This document shows positions 1 through 7,329 of a DNA stretch of 51,921 nucleotides, in pieces. How positions within the stretch are numbered: the stretch's first letter is position 1; each line of letters starts with the position of its first letter. The notes beneath the pieces were generated by a model. The model did not search any database and was not told the origin of the DNA. It saw only the letters and a program-made list of their open reading frames with translations. Location of the stretch: positions 1 through 51,921 of the forward strand of contig NZ_JAIEPC010000103.1 in the NCBI RefSeq assembly GCF_019749955.1, read 5' to 3'. The position numbers and the translations under genes are program-made. The stretch is from Sphingomonas sp. Lineage in GTDB: Bacteria > Pseudomonadota > Alphaproteobacteria > Sphingomonadales > Sphingomonadaceae.

Positions 1-362
1 ACCGATTGTTTGGATACCACCATCCCGTGGCGTCGCGCGAATTGTTCGATCACCTGGCCATCGATCAGCCGGTCGACCGTGCCGTCGAAGCCGCCGCCTT
101 CGATATATTGCTGTGCCGTCAGCGTCGGCTGTTGCGCGCGGAAATTCTCGACATCGGCCTTCACCCGCCGCGTGAGTTCGCCCGCGGTGATCGTCGTGTT
201 GCCGACCTTGGCGACCGTGGCGCCATCATTGGGCGCACCTGTGCCATTGCCCCAGCTTGAAATGTCGCTCAACGCGAACAGCACCACGAGCATCGCGACC
301 GCGAGCAGGGTTATCATCACGCCAATGCGCGAATTGATCAAACGACGGAAAAAGCTGAGCAT
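1..362 (-). CDS. ppiD: PpiD-like periplasmic peptidyl-prolyl isomerase, N-terminal part
   Basis: Only the first 120 codons are present; the gene runs off the left edge. The start is the ATG at 360-362 and the protein begins MLSFFRRLINSR. Residues about 13-33 form one hydrophobic membrane anchor (MITLLAVAMLVVLFALS). A SurA/PpiD-type N-terminal chaperone region follows, including a VAKVGNTTITAGELTRR stretch. This anchor plus SurA-N arrangement is typical of PpiD, an inner-membrane foldase that helps outer-membrane and secreted proteins fold. The PPIase domain itself would lie outside the window. It is divergent from tpiA with a 125-bp gap, an arrangement I recall from sphingomonads. The family call is firm; the exact paralogue is inferred. 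Confidence 0.8.
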   Translation of the reverse strand, partial: MLSFFRRLINSRIGVMITLLAVAMLVVLFALSDISSWGNGTGAPNDGATVAKVGNTTITAGELTRRVKADVENFRAQQPTLTAQQYIEGGGFDGTVDRLIDGQVIEQFARRHGMVVSKQS

Positions 363-487
363 GCGATCTTTCTGGATAGCCGGATTTGCCCCGCTTTAGG
401 GGGGCACGCGTGCGGCTTCAAGCTTGTGCACGCGCCATCGCGCGCTATCGGAAGGCGAAGAGACACATGCAATCACGGGAAAACACT

Positions 488-1273
488 ATGCGCAAGCTCA
501 TCGCCGGCAACTGGAAGATGAACGGCAGCCTCGCCGCGCTCGGCGAGCTTGAGCCGTTGGCAGCGGCAGCGGTGGCGCATCTGGCGGTCGATGTAATGGT
601 CGCGGTGCCCGCCACGCTGATCACCCCGGCGGCGCAGCGCGTGCCCGCACTCGCGATCGGCGCGCAGGATGTGCACGCCAACGACAGCGGCGCCCACACC
701 GGCTGCATCTCGGCAGCGATGGTCAGGGAAGCCGGCGCGCGCTTCACGATCGTCGGCCATAGCGAACGGCGCGGCGATCAGGGCGAGACCAGCCAGGACG
801 TCTGGGCCAAGGCAATGGCGGCGCATCGCCAGGGGCTGTCGGTCATCCTGTGCGTTGGCGAAACCGAAGCCGAACGCGATGCCGGACGCGCGGCGCGGGT
901 GGTGCAGGCGCAGATCGAAAAATCGGTGCCCGACGAGGCTGCGGGCGACTGGCTGACCTTGGCCTATGAGCCGCGCTGGGCGATCGGCACCGGGCGCACG
1001 CCGACGATGGATGAAATCGCCGAAATTCACGCGATTGCCAGGGCGAAGCTGCGCATGCTGATCGGCGGCGCGGCGGACAGCGTGCGACTGCTCTATGGGG
1101 GATCGGTGACAGCCGCGAACATTGGCGAGATCGTGGCGGTCGACAATGTCGACGGCGCGCTCGTCGGCGGCGCGAGCCTCACGGCGGCCAAGTTCGTGCC
1201 GATCATCGAAGCGACGGCATCGACAGCGATGGCGGTGGTGGATGCGATTGGGCTCGAACCAAGGAACCGCTGA
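488..1273 (+). CDS. tpiA: Triosephosphate isomerase
   Basis: Interconverts dihydroxyacetone phosphate and glyceraldehyde-3-phosphate in glycolysis and gluconeogenesis, in the cytoplasm. The start MRKLIAGNWKMNG carries the catalytic Asn and Lys. VGHSERR supplies the electrophilic His and AYEPRWAIGTG the catalytic Glu; canonical enzymes have Val where this has Arg. The phosphate-binding LLYGGSV and GALVGGASL motifs are present. The reading frame is open upstream, but 488 is chosen because the family starts there and a GGGAA-type ribosome site precedes it. At 261 aa it is slightly long. The last residues (VVDAIGLEPRNR) are not TIM-like and are encoded by a tRNA-Lys 3'-end sequence, so the native C-terminus has probably been replaced. 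The secG-pyrG genes I would expect downstream in sphingomonads are absent. Confidence 0.97.
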   Translation: MRKLIAGNWKMNGSLAALGELEPLAAAAVAHLAVDVMVAVPATLITPAAQRVPALAIGAQDVHANDSGAHTGCISAAMVREAGARFTIVGHSERRGDQGETSQDVWAKAMAAHRQGLSVILCVGETEAERDAGRAARVVQAQIEKSVPDEAAGDWLTLAYEPRWAIGTGRTPTMDEIAEIHAIARAKLRMLIGGAADSVRLLYGGSVTAANIGEIVAVDNVDGALVGGASLTAAKFVPIIEATASTAMAVVDAIGLEPRNR

Positions 1274-1278
1274 TCAAG
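1236..1278 (-). repeat. Degenerate tRNA-Lys 3'-end copy (old attachment site)
   Basis: Read on the minus strand this resembles the 3' half of a tRNA-Lys gene: anticodon-loop side, T-arm with GGTTCGAGCCC, acceptor strand and CCA. It matches 39722-39764 at 38 of 43 positions in the same orientation, including an 18-bp exact core. It overlaps the last 13 codons of tpiA and its stop codon. No 5' half of a tRNA lies beside it, so it is a remnant. It is best explained as the host-side scar of an element that integrated into a tRNA-Lys gene convergent with tpiA. Confidence 0.7.
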
Positions 1279-1399
1279 CTGGAATTATTTGTTTAAGAAT
1301 ACCAGTTACTTGACGCATCAATATGGAACAGGTGCCGATAATTTTTCGCACCGAACCACAGCCGCCAATGACCCAACCCGTCATCGCTGACACAGACAT

Positions 1400-2659
1400 T
1401 TAACCAAGCCTGATCGCAGGCGACGGGGTCGCGATTCGGCTGGCACAAAAGGCCGCAATCAAGGCGCCGCCTGCGCTGATCTTCAGCACGATCAACATTC
1501 CCGTCGCGCCGACGCTATCACCGATCACCAACAGCGTTGCCGCCGGGGCCATGATGCCGGGGAGGGTGTTGGTGAGGTTCATGACGCCCAACAATGTCGC
1601 CCTCCGCCCGCTTGCCGAAACGAGCTGCGCCACAAACGCACTATCGACGGCCAGAAAGCCGCCCAAAGCCGCCGCGAACAGCGTATAGGCGACAACGATC
1701 AAGGTCCAGTTTGTCGTCGTCGCGAGCAGCAGCATCGCCACGGCGACCCCGCCCGCCGTCGTTACCAGCACGGGCTGGCGCCGCGCAAACCGGTCCGACA
1801 ACCACCCCGCGCCGAGCGCGCCTGCGATGGATGCCACGGCAAAGGCAAATGCCAGGATACCGACCCCTTCGGCGATCCCGGCCGGGCCCGCGCCGGGGCG
1901 CGCGATGTCGGCAACGTAGAAATAGAGATACGGCAAAATCGCCGCTGCTGCGAACTGGACAAGCAGTCGGGCGACCCATGCCAGCGCGAAATTGCGGGCG
2001 AGGCCGGGGGTTCCCCGCGCGCCTTGGTCGTCGTGCGCTGACGCCACGGCGGCGCTGATGCGGTCGGGAACCGGCCACAGCCAGACCAGCGGTGCCACTA
2101 GCGCGATCACCATCAGGCCCGCGAAGGCGGTTTGAGCGAACGGACCGATCGGTCCGGCTGCGACCAAGATCGTCACCGACATGGAGCCTGCCGGCAACGC
2201 AAGGCCGAGCCAGCCCGCCATCGCGCCCTTTTGGCGATCGGGCACATAGTCGACCGTCAGCGCGACGAGCGGCGAGAGTAATATGTTGAGCGCCAGCTGA
2301 AATGCGAGGATCGCGAACAGCATTCCGATAAAGGATTCGGCAGCCCCAAGCGCAGCCAGCGTGATGACAACGACCGCCAGACCGATCGCGATCATCTGGC
2401 GGCGGTTCCCCCGCCGCCGGTAGAACCGGTCGCTGACATGACCAGCGGCAATGTTGCCGACGCCGGCCATCACACCGCCCCCCACCAGCAGCCAACTCAG
2501 CGCGCGCACTGGCCCGCCAAGCGCCGCGATCCCGGTAATACTCGCGATTTTCTGCGGCAAAATCAGCGCGCCGAGCGGCACAAAGGCAATGAACGCTCCG
2601 AACATCGCCAGCACATAGCAAAGCGCAAACAGGCGCGACGGGTGCTGTAATGGGGCCAT
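1400..2659 (-). CDS. MFS transporter (probable sugar uptake)
   Basis: A 419-aa integral membrane protein with about 12 hydrophobic segments and the MFS loop 2-3 signature (GHVSDRFYRRRGNRRQ, near residue 73), repeated as GWLSDRFARRQP in the second half. It is the last gene of the LacI-containing unit and overlaps the regulator's stop codon (TGATG), so it is translationally coupled. By position it probably imports the mono- or oligosaccharides released by the neighbouring hydrolases across the inner membrane; the substrate cannot be read from the sequence. The gene ends 126 bp from the convergent tpiA. Confidence 0.85.
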   Translation of the reverse strand: MAPLQHPSRLFALCYVLAMFGAFIAFVPLGALILPQKIASITGIAALGGPVRALSWLLVGGGVMAGVGNIAAGHVSDRFYRRRGNRRQMIAIGLAVVVITLAALGAAESFIGMLFAILAFQLALNILLSPLVALTVDYVPDRQKGAMAGWLGLALPAGSMSVTILVAAGPIGPFAQTAFAGLMVIALVAPLVWLWPVPDRISAAVASAHDDQGARGTPGLARNFALAWVARLLVQFAAAAILPYLYFYVADIARPGAGPAGIAEGVGILAFAFAVASIAGALGAGWLSDRFARRQPVLVTTAGGVAVAMLLLATTTNWTLIVVAYTLFAAALGGFLAVDSAFVAQLVSASGRRATLLGVMNLTNTLPGIMAPAATLLVIGDSVGATGMLIVLKISAGGALIAAFCASRIATPSPAIRLG

Positions 2660-3711
2660 CAGCCGCGGCGGCGCGCGGTGCTCTGGCGCTCGATCAGGTC
2701 GAACGGCAACACATAGTCGCCCGTCACGTCTTCGCCGTCGCGGGCCCTGATCAGCTTGATGCAGATTGTTTCCGCCATCGTCGAGATCGGCTGGCGGATG
2801 GCGGTCAGCGGCGGCACGCTGAAGCGCACGCCGGGCGTATCGTCGAAGCTTACCACCGACAGTTGCGTCGGCACGGTCATCCCCAAATCGGCGGCCACGT
2901 GCAGCACGGCAAAGGCCATTTCGTCGTTGCTGGCGATGATGGCGGTTGGCGGGTCGGGCTGCCGTAAAATGCGCTCCATCGCAGCCGCGCCCGATGCGAA
3001 GGAAAAATCGCCGTGCTGAATGTCGCCTTCGCAGATCGACAGCCCCGCCGCCGCCATCGCTTCGACATAGCCCTGCTCGCGCGCGTCAGAGGCGGCGTAA
3101 CGCGCGCTGCCCGAGATGAAGCCGATCCGGCGGTGATCGAGCGCGACCAAGTGGCGAACAGCTGCCGCCCCGGCGTCATGATCGCTCATGAAGACGTTGA
3201 TGCCATCATCGTGGCGCGCCGACGACCCCATCCGGCCAAAGGCGATGCCCCGCTGGATCAGCAATGCGGCAAGGAGCGGATTTTCGCTGTGCGGCGGGGT
3301 AAGGATGACGCCATCGGGTCGCAGCGACGAGAGGGCGTGATCGAGTTGCTTGAGGGCGCGGTCCGGCACGACATCGACGAGTTCGAACAGCAAGTGATAG
3401 CCGTGGGCTTCGCAGGTCAGCATGCCGCCGTGCAGCATCTGGTCGACCCAGTCATTGCCGCGTCCTGCGCGCCAGTTTTCAATCGTGCGGGGGCGGTCGT
3501 TGATTGCCAGGATCAGATAGGACCGGCCACCGCCCATGCGCCGGGCCGCCTGGTTCGGAACATAGCCCAGCCGGTCGATCGCGGCGAGGATGCGCTCACG
3601 CACCAATGGCTTTACATTGGGGCCGTTGTTGATGACTCGCGAAACGGTTTGGCGCGAGACCCCCGCCGCCTTGGCGACATGTTCGATCGTGAGCGCGCCG
3701 TGCTTCGCCAT
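2659..3711 (-). CDS. LacI-family transcriptional regulator
   Basis: A 350-aa repressor-type protein. Residues 7-55 form the LacI helix-turn-helix and hinge (LTIEHVAKAAGVSRQTVSRV, then VPNQAARRMGGGRS). The rest is a periplasmic-binding-protein-like sensor with the usual DGVILTPP and GFISGSARYAASDAREQGY blocks. The start ATG at 3709-3711 has a weak AGGCAGGA ribosome site. It overlaps the MFS gene by one base. The likely targets are the two LacI-type palindromes at 10259-10294 between the TonB receptor and the alpha-galactosidase. The inducer is presumably a sugar from the locus's substrate. No convincing palindrome was seen in its own upstream gap (3712-3862). Confidence 0.93.
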   Translation of the reverse strand: MAKHGALTIEHVAKAAGVSRQTVSRVINNGPNVKPLVRERILAAIDRLGYVPNQAARRMGGGRSYLILAINDRPRTIENWRAGRGNDWVDQMLHGGMLTCEAHGYHLLFELVDVVPDRALKQLDHALSSLRPDGVILTPPHSENPLLAALLIQRGIAFGRMGSSARHDDGINVFMSDHDAGAAAVRHLVALDHRRIGFISGSARYAASDAREQGYVEAMAAAGLSICEGDIQHGDFSFASGAAAMERILRQPDPPTAIIASNDEMAFAVLHVAADLGMTVPTQLSVVSFDDTPGVRFSVPPLTAIRQPISTMAETICIKLIRARDGEDVTGDYVLPFDLIERQSTARRRG

Positions 3712-3862
3712 CGCTGTGCAATTCCTGCCTTCACGTCCTCAACGCGTCGCGGTCGGAGGGGTGTGCTGTCCCCGGCCACCGTTCCGGCACACGCGTGATT
3801 TGCCGGGATCATCCGCCTATGGTGCAACGCGGCGCGGCGCTCAAGTGCGCTCGATGAGCGAA

Positions 3863-6406
3863 TTAACGCACGCGGCCTGGACATGGCAGCACCCGTCCCG
3901 ACGCGGGCGCGATGCGAATCCCTGACACGGCGAGCGACAGGCTGCCGTTGGTCTCGACAACGAACGGTGTGTCGATTTTGCGCAGGCGCGCGGCAGATCC
4001 GAGGCAGCGGAGCGGAATCGACACCGTCTGCCAGCCGCTCGACCGATGGGTGAGCAGCGATGTCGCATCGACCAGCAGATTGACCGGCGCCGGACCGCCC
4101 GGTGCGCCGATCTGGGCCACACCGATCCGCACGCGACCGCTTGGGCGCGCCACCACGCGCCAGTCGATCACCAGAGCCTTGCCAGCGCCCGCCAGATCAA
4201 GCGATTTGGCGGCGGCAATATCGAGGCGGGCAGGGGTGCCGCCGCGCCAGACGGCGAGCCGCGCATCCTCCTGACGATTGCGATCAATGCCGCGCATCGT
4301 GATCACGCCCGATGCGCTGCGTCCGGCGTTGCTGCTGATGAAGTCGGCCTTGCCGCCGCCTTCGCTCAATCGCGTGTACCAGGCAGCGGGCAGGCCTGAC
4401 CGGCTGAGGACGACGAGATTCGCATTCGCGACCGTGCCGACCGGCGCTTTCTCCGACAGTGGCCCGACCGTGACATGGTCGCTCGACGTCAACCCATAGC
4501 CGAACGGGAACAGCGTGCCGGGGTCACTCGCTGCGCCGATCTTGGGCGGCATAGGGCCGTTGGGCCAAGTGAACGACAGCTTGCCGCGGAATTCATGCGC
4601 CACGCTGCCGTCGGCGTTGCGGAACAGCATGTCGGCAACACCGTCGCCCTCACTGCCCGGCAGAAATGCCGCGACGAACGCATCGGCCATGTTGAGCTCG
4701 GGATTGACCCAAAGTGGTCGGCCGGACAGGAACACCGCCACCACCGGCACGCCCGCCGCGCGCAACCGCTGCATCGTCTTGTAGCTCTTGAAGTTGTCAT
4801 GGAACTCGAGCGTGTCGAGATCGCCCATGAACTCGGCATAGGGCTTTTCCCCGAACACAACGATTGCGACATCGGGCTTGGCGGCAAAGCTGCCGTCGGC
4901 GGACAATTGGGCAGTTCCGCCGGCCGCCTTCACGCTGTCGGCGATGCCGCGGTAAATGGAGTCGGCGTGCGGGAAATCGGCGTTGCTCAGGTCGCCGCCG
5001 CCTTGCCAGCTGATCGTCCAGCCGCCGGCCTGCATGGGGATGCTATCCGCGCCATCACCGGCGACCAGCACATTTTGCCCGGGTTTGAGCGGCAGGAGAT
5101 TGCCGTTGTTCTTGAGCAGCACGAGCGATTCACGCACCGCGCGCCGCGCGAGCGCGCGGTGATCGGGGCTGGCCAGCAGATCGACCTTACCTGCCAACGG
5201 TCGCGATGAGGGTTTGCCCTTGTCGAACAAGCCAGCGGCGACCTTCACGCGCAAAATGCGACGCACGGCTTCGTCGAGCCGGGCCATGCTGATCTCGCCC
5301 GATTTGACTTGGGCGGTCGTCGCCGCAAACAGCGGTTTCCAGCTATCGGGCGCCATGAAGATATCGAGCCCCGCGTTGAACGACGCGGCGCAACTGCCGA
5401 CCGAGCAGCCCGGCACTTGCCCATGGCCATTCCAGTCGCCGAGGACCAACCCCTTGAACCCCAGATCGCCGCGCAGATAGCCCGTCAACAGCGCCTTGTC
5501 GCCGTGCATCTTGACGCCATTGACGCTGGAAAAGGACGCCATCACGGTCTCGACGCCCGATGCGATGGCAGGTCGATAGCCTGCCGCATGGATATTCTTC
5601 AGCTCGGCTTCGGTCGCGACGGTATCGCCCTGATCCTTGCCGCCGGTGCCGCCATCGCCGATGAAATGCTTGGCCGTTGCGATGACCTTGTCGGGACCAA
5701 GAAAGCTGGACGTGCCAGGCGCTCCTTGCAAGCCTTCGACCATCGCGCCTGCCATCGCGGCGACGACTTCGGGGTTTTCCGAATAGCTCTCATAGGTTCG
5801 GCCCCAGCGCGGATCGCGAACGACCGCCAGCGTTGGCGCAAAGGTCCAGTCGATCCCGGTGACAGCAATTTCGGTCGCGGTGGCGGCGCCGATGGCGCGG
5901 ATCAGCGCCGGATCGCGCGTCGCCCCAAGCCCGATGTTGTGCGGGAAAATCGTCGCGCCGATGATGTTATTGTGGCCGTGCAGCGCATCGATCGCCCACA
6001 TCGTCGGGATCGGGCGGCGACCATCGGCGCGCGGCGTCATCGCCGCGTCCCAATTGGCATCAGCGAGCGCGAGCCATCGCTCAGCCGGCGCGCGCTCATC
6101 ACCCCCCGGTCCCGAATTGCCACCGCTCAGGTAACTGCCGAAGCGATATTGCGCCATGTCGGCGACCGAGAAGCTGGCGGTATCGGGCTGGATGACCTGC
6201 GCGATCTTCTGGTCGAGTGACATGCTTGCGAGAATCGCTTCGACCCGCGCATCGACCTCAGCCGCTGCCGCCTGAGTCTGTGGCTGTGCCTGTGCGTTTG
6301 CTCGCGAGACGCCGCCAGGGGCGGGCAGCATTGTCAGTGCGGTTGCGGCGAGCAACGCTGTCGCCGCGATCGATCCAAACCGGTGGTAGCTTCGCATCGG
6401 CGTCAC
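3863..6406 (-). CDS. GH3 exo-beta-glucosidase (ExoP-like), secreted
   Basis: An 847-aa glycoside hydrolase family 3 enzyme that removes glucose from the ends of beta-glucans. It has a signal peptide (residues about 1-38, ending ANAQA). The (beta/alpha)8 domain includes TMWAIDALHGHNN, DPRWGRTYESYSE, AKHFIGDGG and the nucleophile Asp in LVLGDWNGHG near residue 324. The second alpha/beta domain carries RESLVLLKNNGNLLPL. A roughly 180-residue C-terminal beta-sandwich resembles that of the marine exoglucanase ExoP. The GTG start overlaps the GH16 stop codon by 4 bases; an ATG 9 bp downstream is possible. It probably works with the GH16 endoglucanase in the periplasm. The family is certain; the preferred linkage (beta-1,3 versus 1,4) is inferred from context. 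Confidence 0.93.
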   Translation of the reverse strand: MTPMRSYHRFGSIAATALLAATALTMLPAPGGVSRANAQAQPQTQAAAAEVDARVEAILASMSLDQKIAQVIQPDTASFSVADMAQYRFGSYLSGGNSGPGGDERAPAERWLALADANWDAAMTPRADGRRPIPTMWAIDALHGHNNIIGATIFPHNIGLGATRDPALIRAIGAATATEIAVTGIDWTFAPTLAVVRDPRWGRTYESYSENPEVVAAMAGAMVEGLQGAPGTSSFLGPDKVIATAKHFIGDGGTGGKDQGDTVATEAELKNIHAAGYRPAIASGVETVMASFSSVNGVKMHGDKALLTGYLRGDLGFKGLVLGDWNGHGQVPGCSVGSCAASFNAGLDIFMAPDSWKPLFAATTAQVKSGEISMARLDEAVRRILRVKVAAGLFDKGKPSSRPLAGKVDLLASPDHRALARRAVRESLVLLKNNGNLLPLKPGQNVLVAGDGADSIPMQAGGWTISWQGGGDLSNADFPHADSIYRGIADSVKAAGGTAQLSADGSFAAKPDVAIVVFGEKPYAEFMGDLDTLEFHDNFKSYKTMQRLRAAGVPVVAVFLSGRPLWVNPELNMADAFVAAFLPGSEGDGVADMLFRNADGSVAHEFRGKLSFTWPNGPMPPKIGAASDPGTLFPFGYGLTSSDHVTVGPLSEKAPVGTVANANLVVLSRSGLPAAWYTRLSEGGGKADFISSNAGRSASGVITMRGIDRNRQEDARLAVWRGGTPARLDIAAAKSLDLAGAGKALVIDWRVVARPSGRVRIGVAQIGAPGGPAPVNLLVDATSLLTHRSSGWQTVSIPLRCLGSAARLRKIDTPFVVETNGSLSLAVSGIRIAPASGRVLPCPGRVR

Positions 6407-7254
6407 GATCCCGGCTTTTGATAAACACGCACGTAGTCAATCTCCATGCGCGCGGGCAGCGCGTTCGGATCGATGCCCTTCTGCCCGCCCCAGTCGCCGC
6501 CAATCGCGATATTGAGCAGGATGTGAAACGGCCCGTCAAACGGCCAGTCCGCGCGCTTCAGGGTTGGGCGCTTGAAACTGAACCCGCGCTGATCATCGAC
6601 GCCCATCACGATCAGACCGGGTGTCCAGCGCAGCTGGTAGCGGTGCATTTCGGTGCACGCCGTCGCCACCGATTTCACCGCGGTGGTTTCGGTGTGGGTG
6701 ATGAAATTGCCGTTCTTGGTGTGCAACGAAAAATGCACCTTGCCCGGATCAAAACCGACATGTTCCATGATGTCGATTTCGCCGCTATCGGGCCACGGCG
6801 TGGTCTTGTCGTCGGCGAGCATCCAGATGGCCGGCCAGGTGCCACGCCCGCACGGAATTTTCGCCCGCACTTCGACCGCGCCATAGGTCCAGCTCGCCTT
6901 GCCCAGCGTGCGCAACCGCGCAGAGCTATATTGCTGCTGGCCCCAATCGGGGAATTTGCTGATCTCGGCCGCGTCGGCGCGGGCTTCGATGACCAGGTTG
7001 CCGTTTTCGACGCGCGCATTTTCGCGCCGCCGGTCGGCATAATATTGCTTTTCGTTATTGAACCAGCCCTGGCGATTGTGATCGATGTCATAGACCCATT
7101 TGGTTTCGTCGGGCAGGCCATCGACTTCAAATTCGTCCGACCAGACAAGCTTATAGTCAGCGGGCACGATCGGCTCGGCGTGGGCGATCGATGCCGATCC
7201 GCCGATCACAAGAAGCAGGAAGCTGAAGGCGGCGGTTGAGAGCTTCTGGCGCAA
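6403..7254 (-). CDS. GH16 endo-beta-1,3-glucanase (laminarinase type)
   Basis: Cleaves internal beta-1,3 (or mixed 1,3/1,4) glucan bonds with retention. It opens with a signal peptide ending IAHA. The core shows LVWSDEFEVDG, YTADRR-like substrate-cleft segments, GRGTWPAIWML and the catalytic signature GEIDIMEHVG (nucleophile and acid Glu near residues 159 and 164). The extra Met in ExDIxME is typical of laminarinases rather than kappa-carrageenases or lichenases. I chose the TTG at 7252-7254 because a perfect AGGAGG lies 4 bases upstream and it places the signal peptide at the N-terminus. A GTG at 7284 or ATG at 7275 would add about 7-10 residues without a ribosome site. It overlaps the GH3 gene (GTGA). 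Confidence 0.92.
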   Translation of the reverse strand: MRQKLSTAAFSFLLLVIGGSASIAHAEPIVPADYKLVWSDEFEVDGLPDETKWVYDIDHNRQGWFNNEKQYYADRRRENARVENGNLVIEARADAAEISKFPDWGQQQYSSARLRTLGKASWTYGAVEVRAKIPCGRGTWPAIWMLADDKTTPWPDSGEIDIMEHVGFDPGKVHFSLHTKNGNFITHTETTAVKSVATACTEMHRYQLRWTPGLIVMGVDDQRGFSFKRPTLKRADWPFDGPFHILLNIAIGGDWGGQKGIDPNALPARMEIDYVRVYQKPGS

Positions 7255-7285
7255 ATTGCCTCCTCGCGCTGGCATTGCCAGCACC

Positions 7286-7319
7286 GCAAAATCGGAGCCG
7301 CTCCCTCGTCCGGAGCGGC
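7286..7319 (-). terminator. GC-rich hairpin between TonB receptor and GH16 genes
   Basis: A perfect 8-bp stem (GCCGCTCC/GGAGCGGC at 7297-7319, 7-base loop) lies just after the receptor stop codon. In the minus-strand transcript it is followed by TCCGATTTT. It could partly terminate or protect the 3' end of the receptor mRNA, setting a high receptor to enzyme ratio. The T tract is short, so full termination is uncertain. Confidence 0.6.
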
Positions 7320-7329
7320 CCCAGGGGGG

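Noticed and set aside
1320..1360. Possible terminator hairpin between tpiA and the MFS gene (GGTGC...GCACC)
   Set aside because: The stem is 5 bp with a 12-base AT-rich loop and no following T run, so it is too weak to call.
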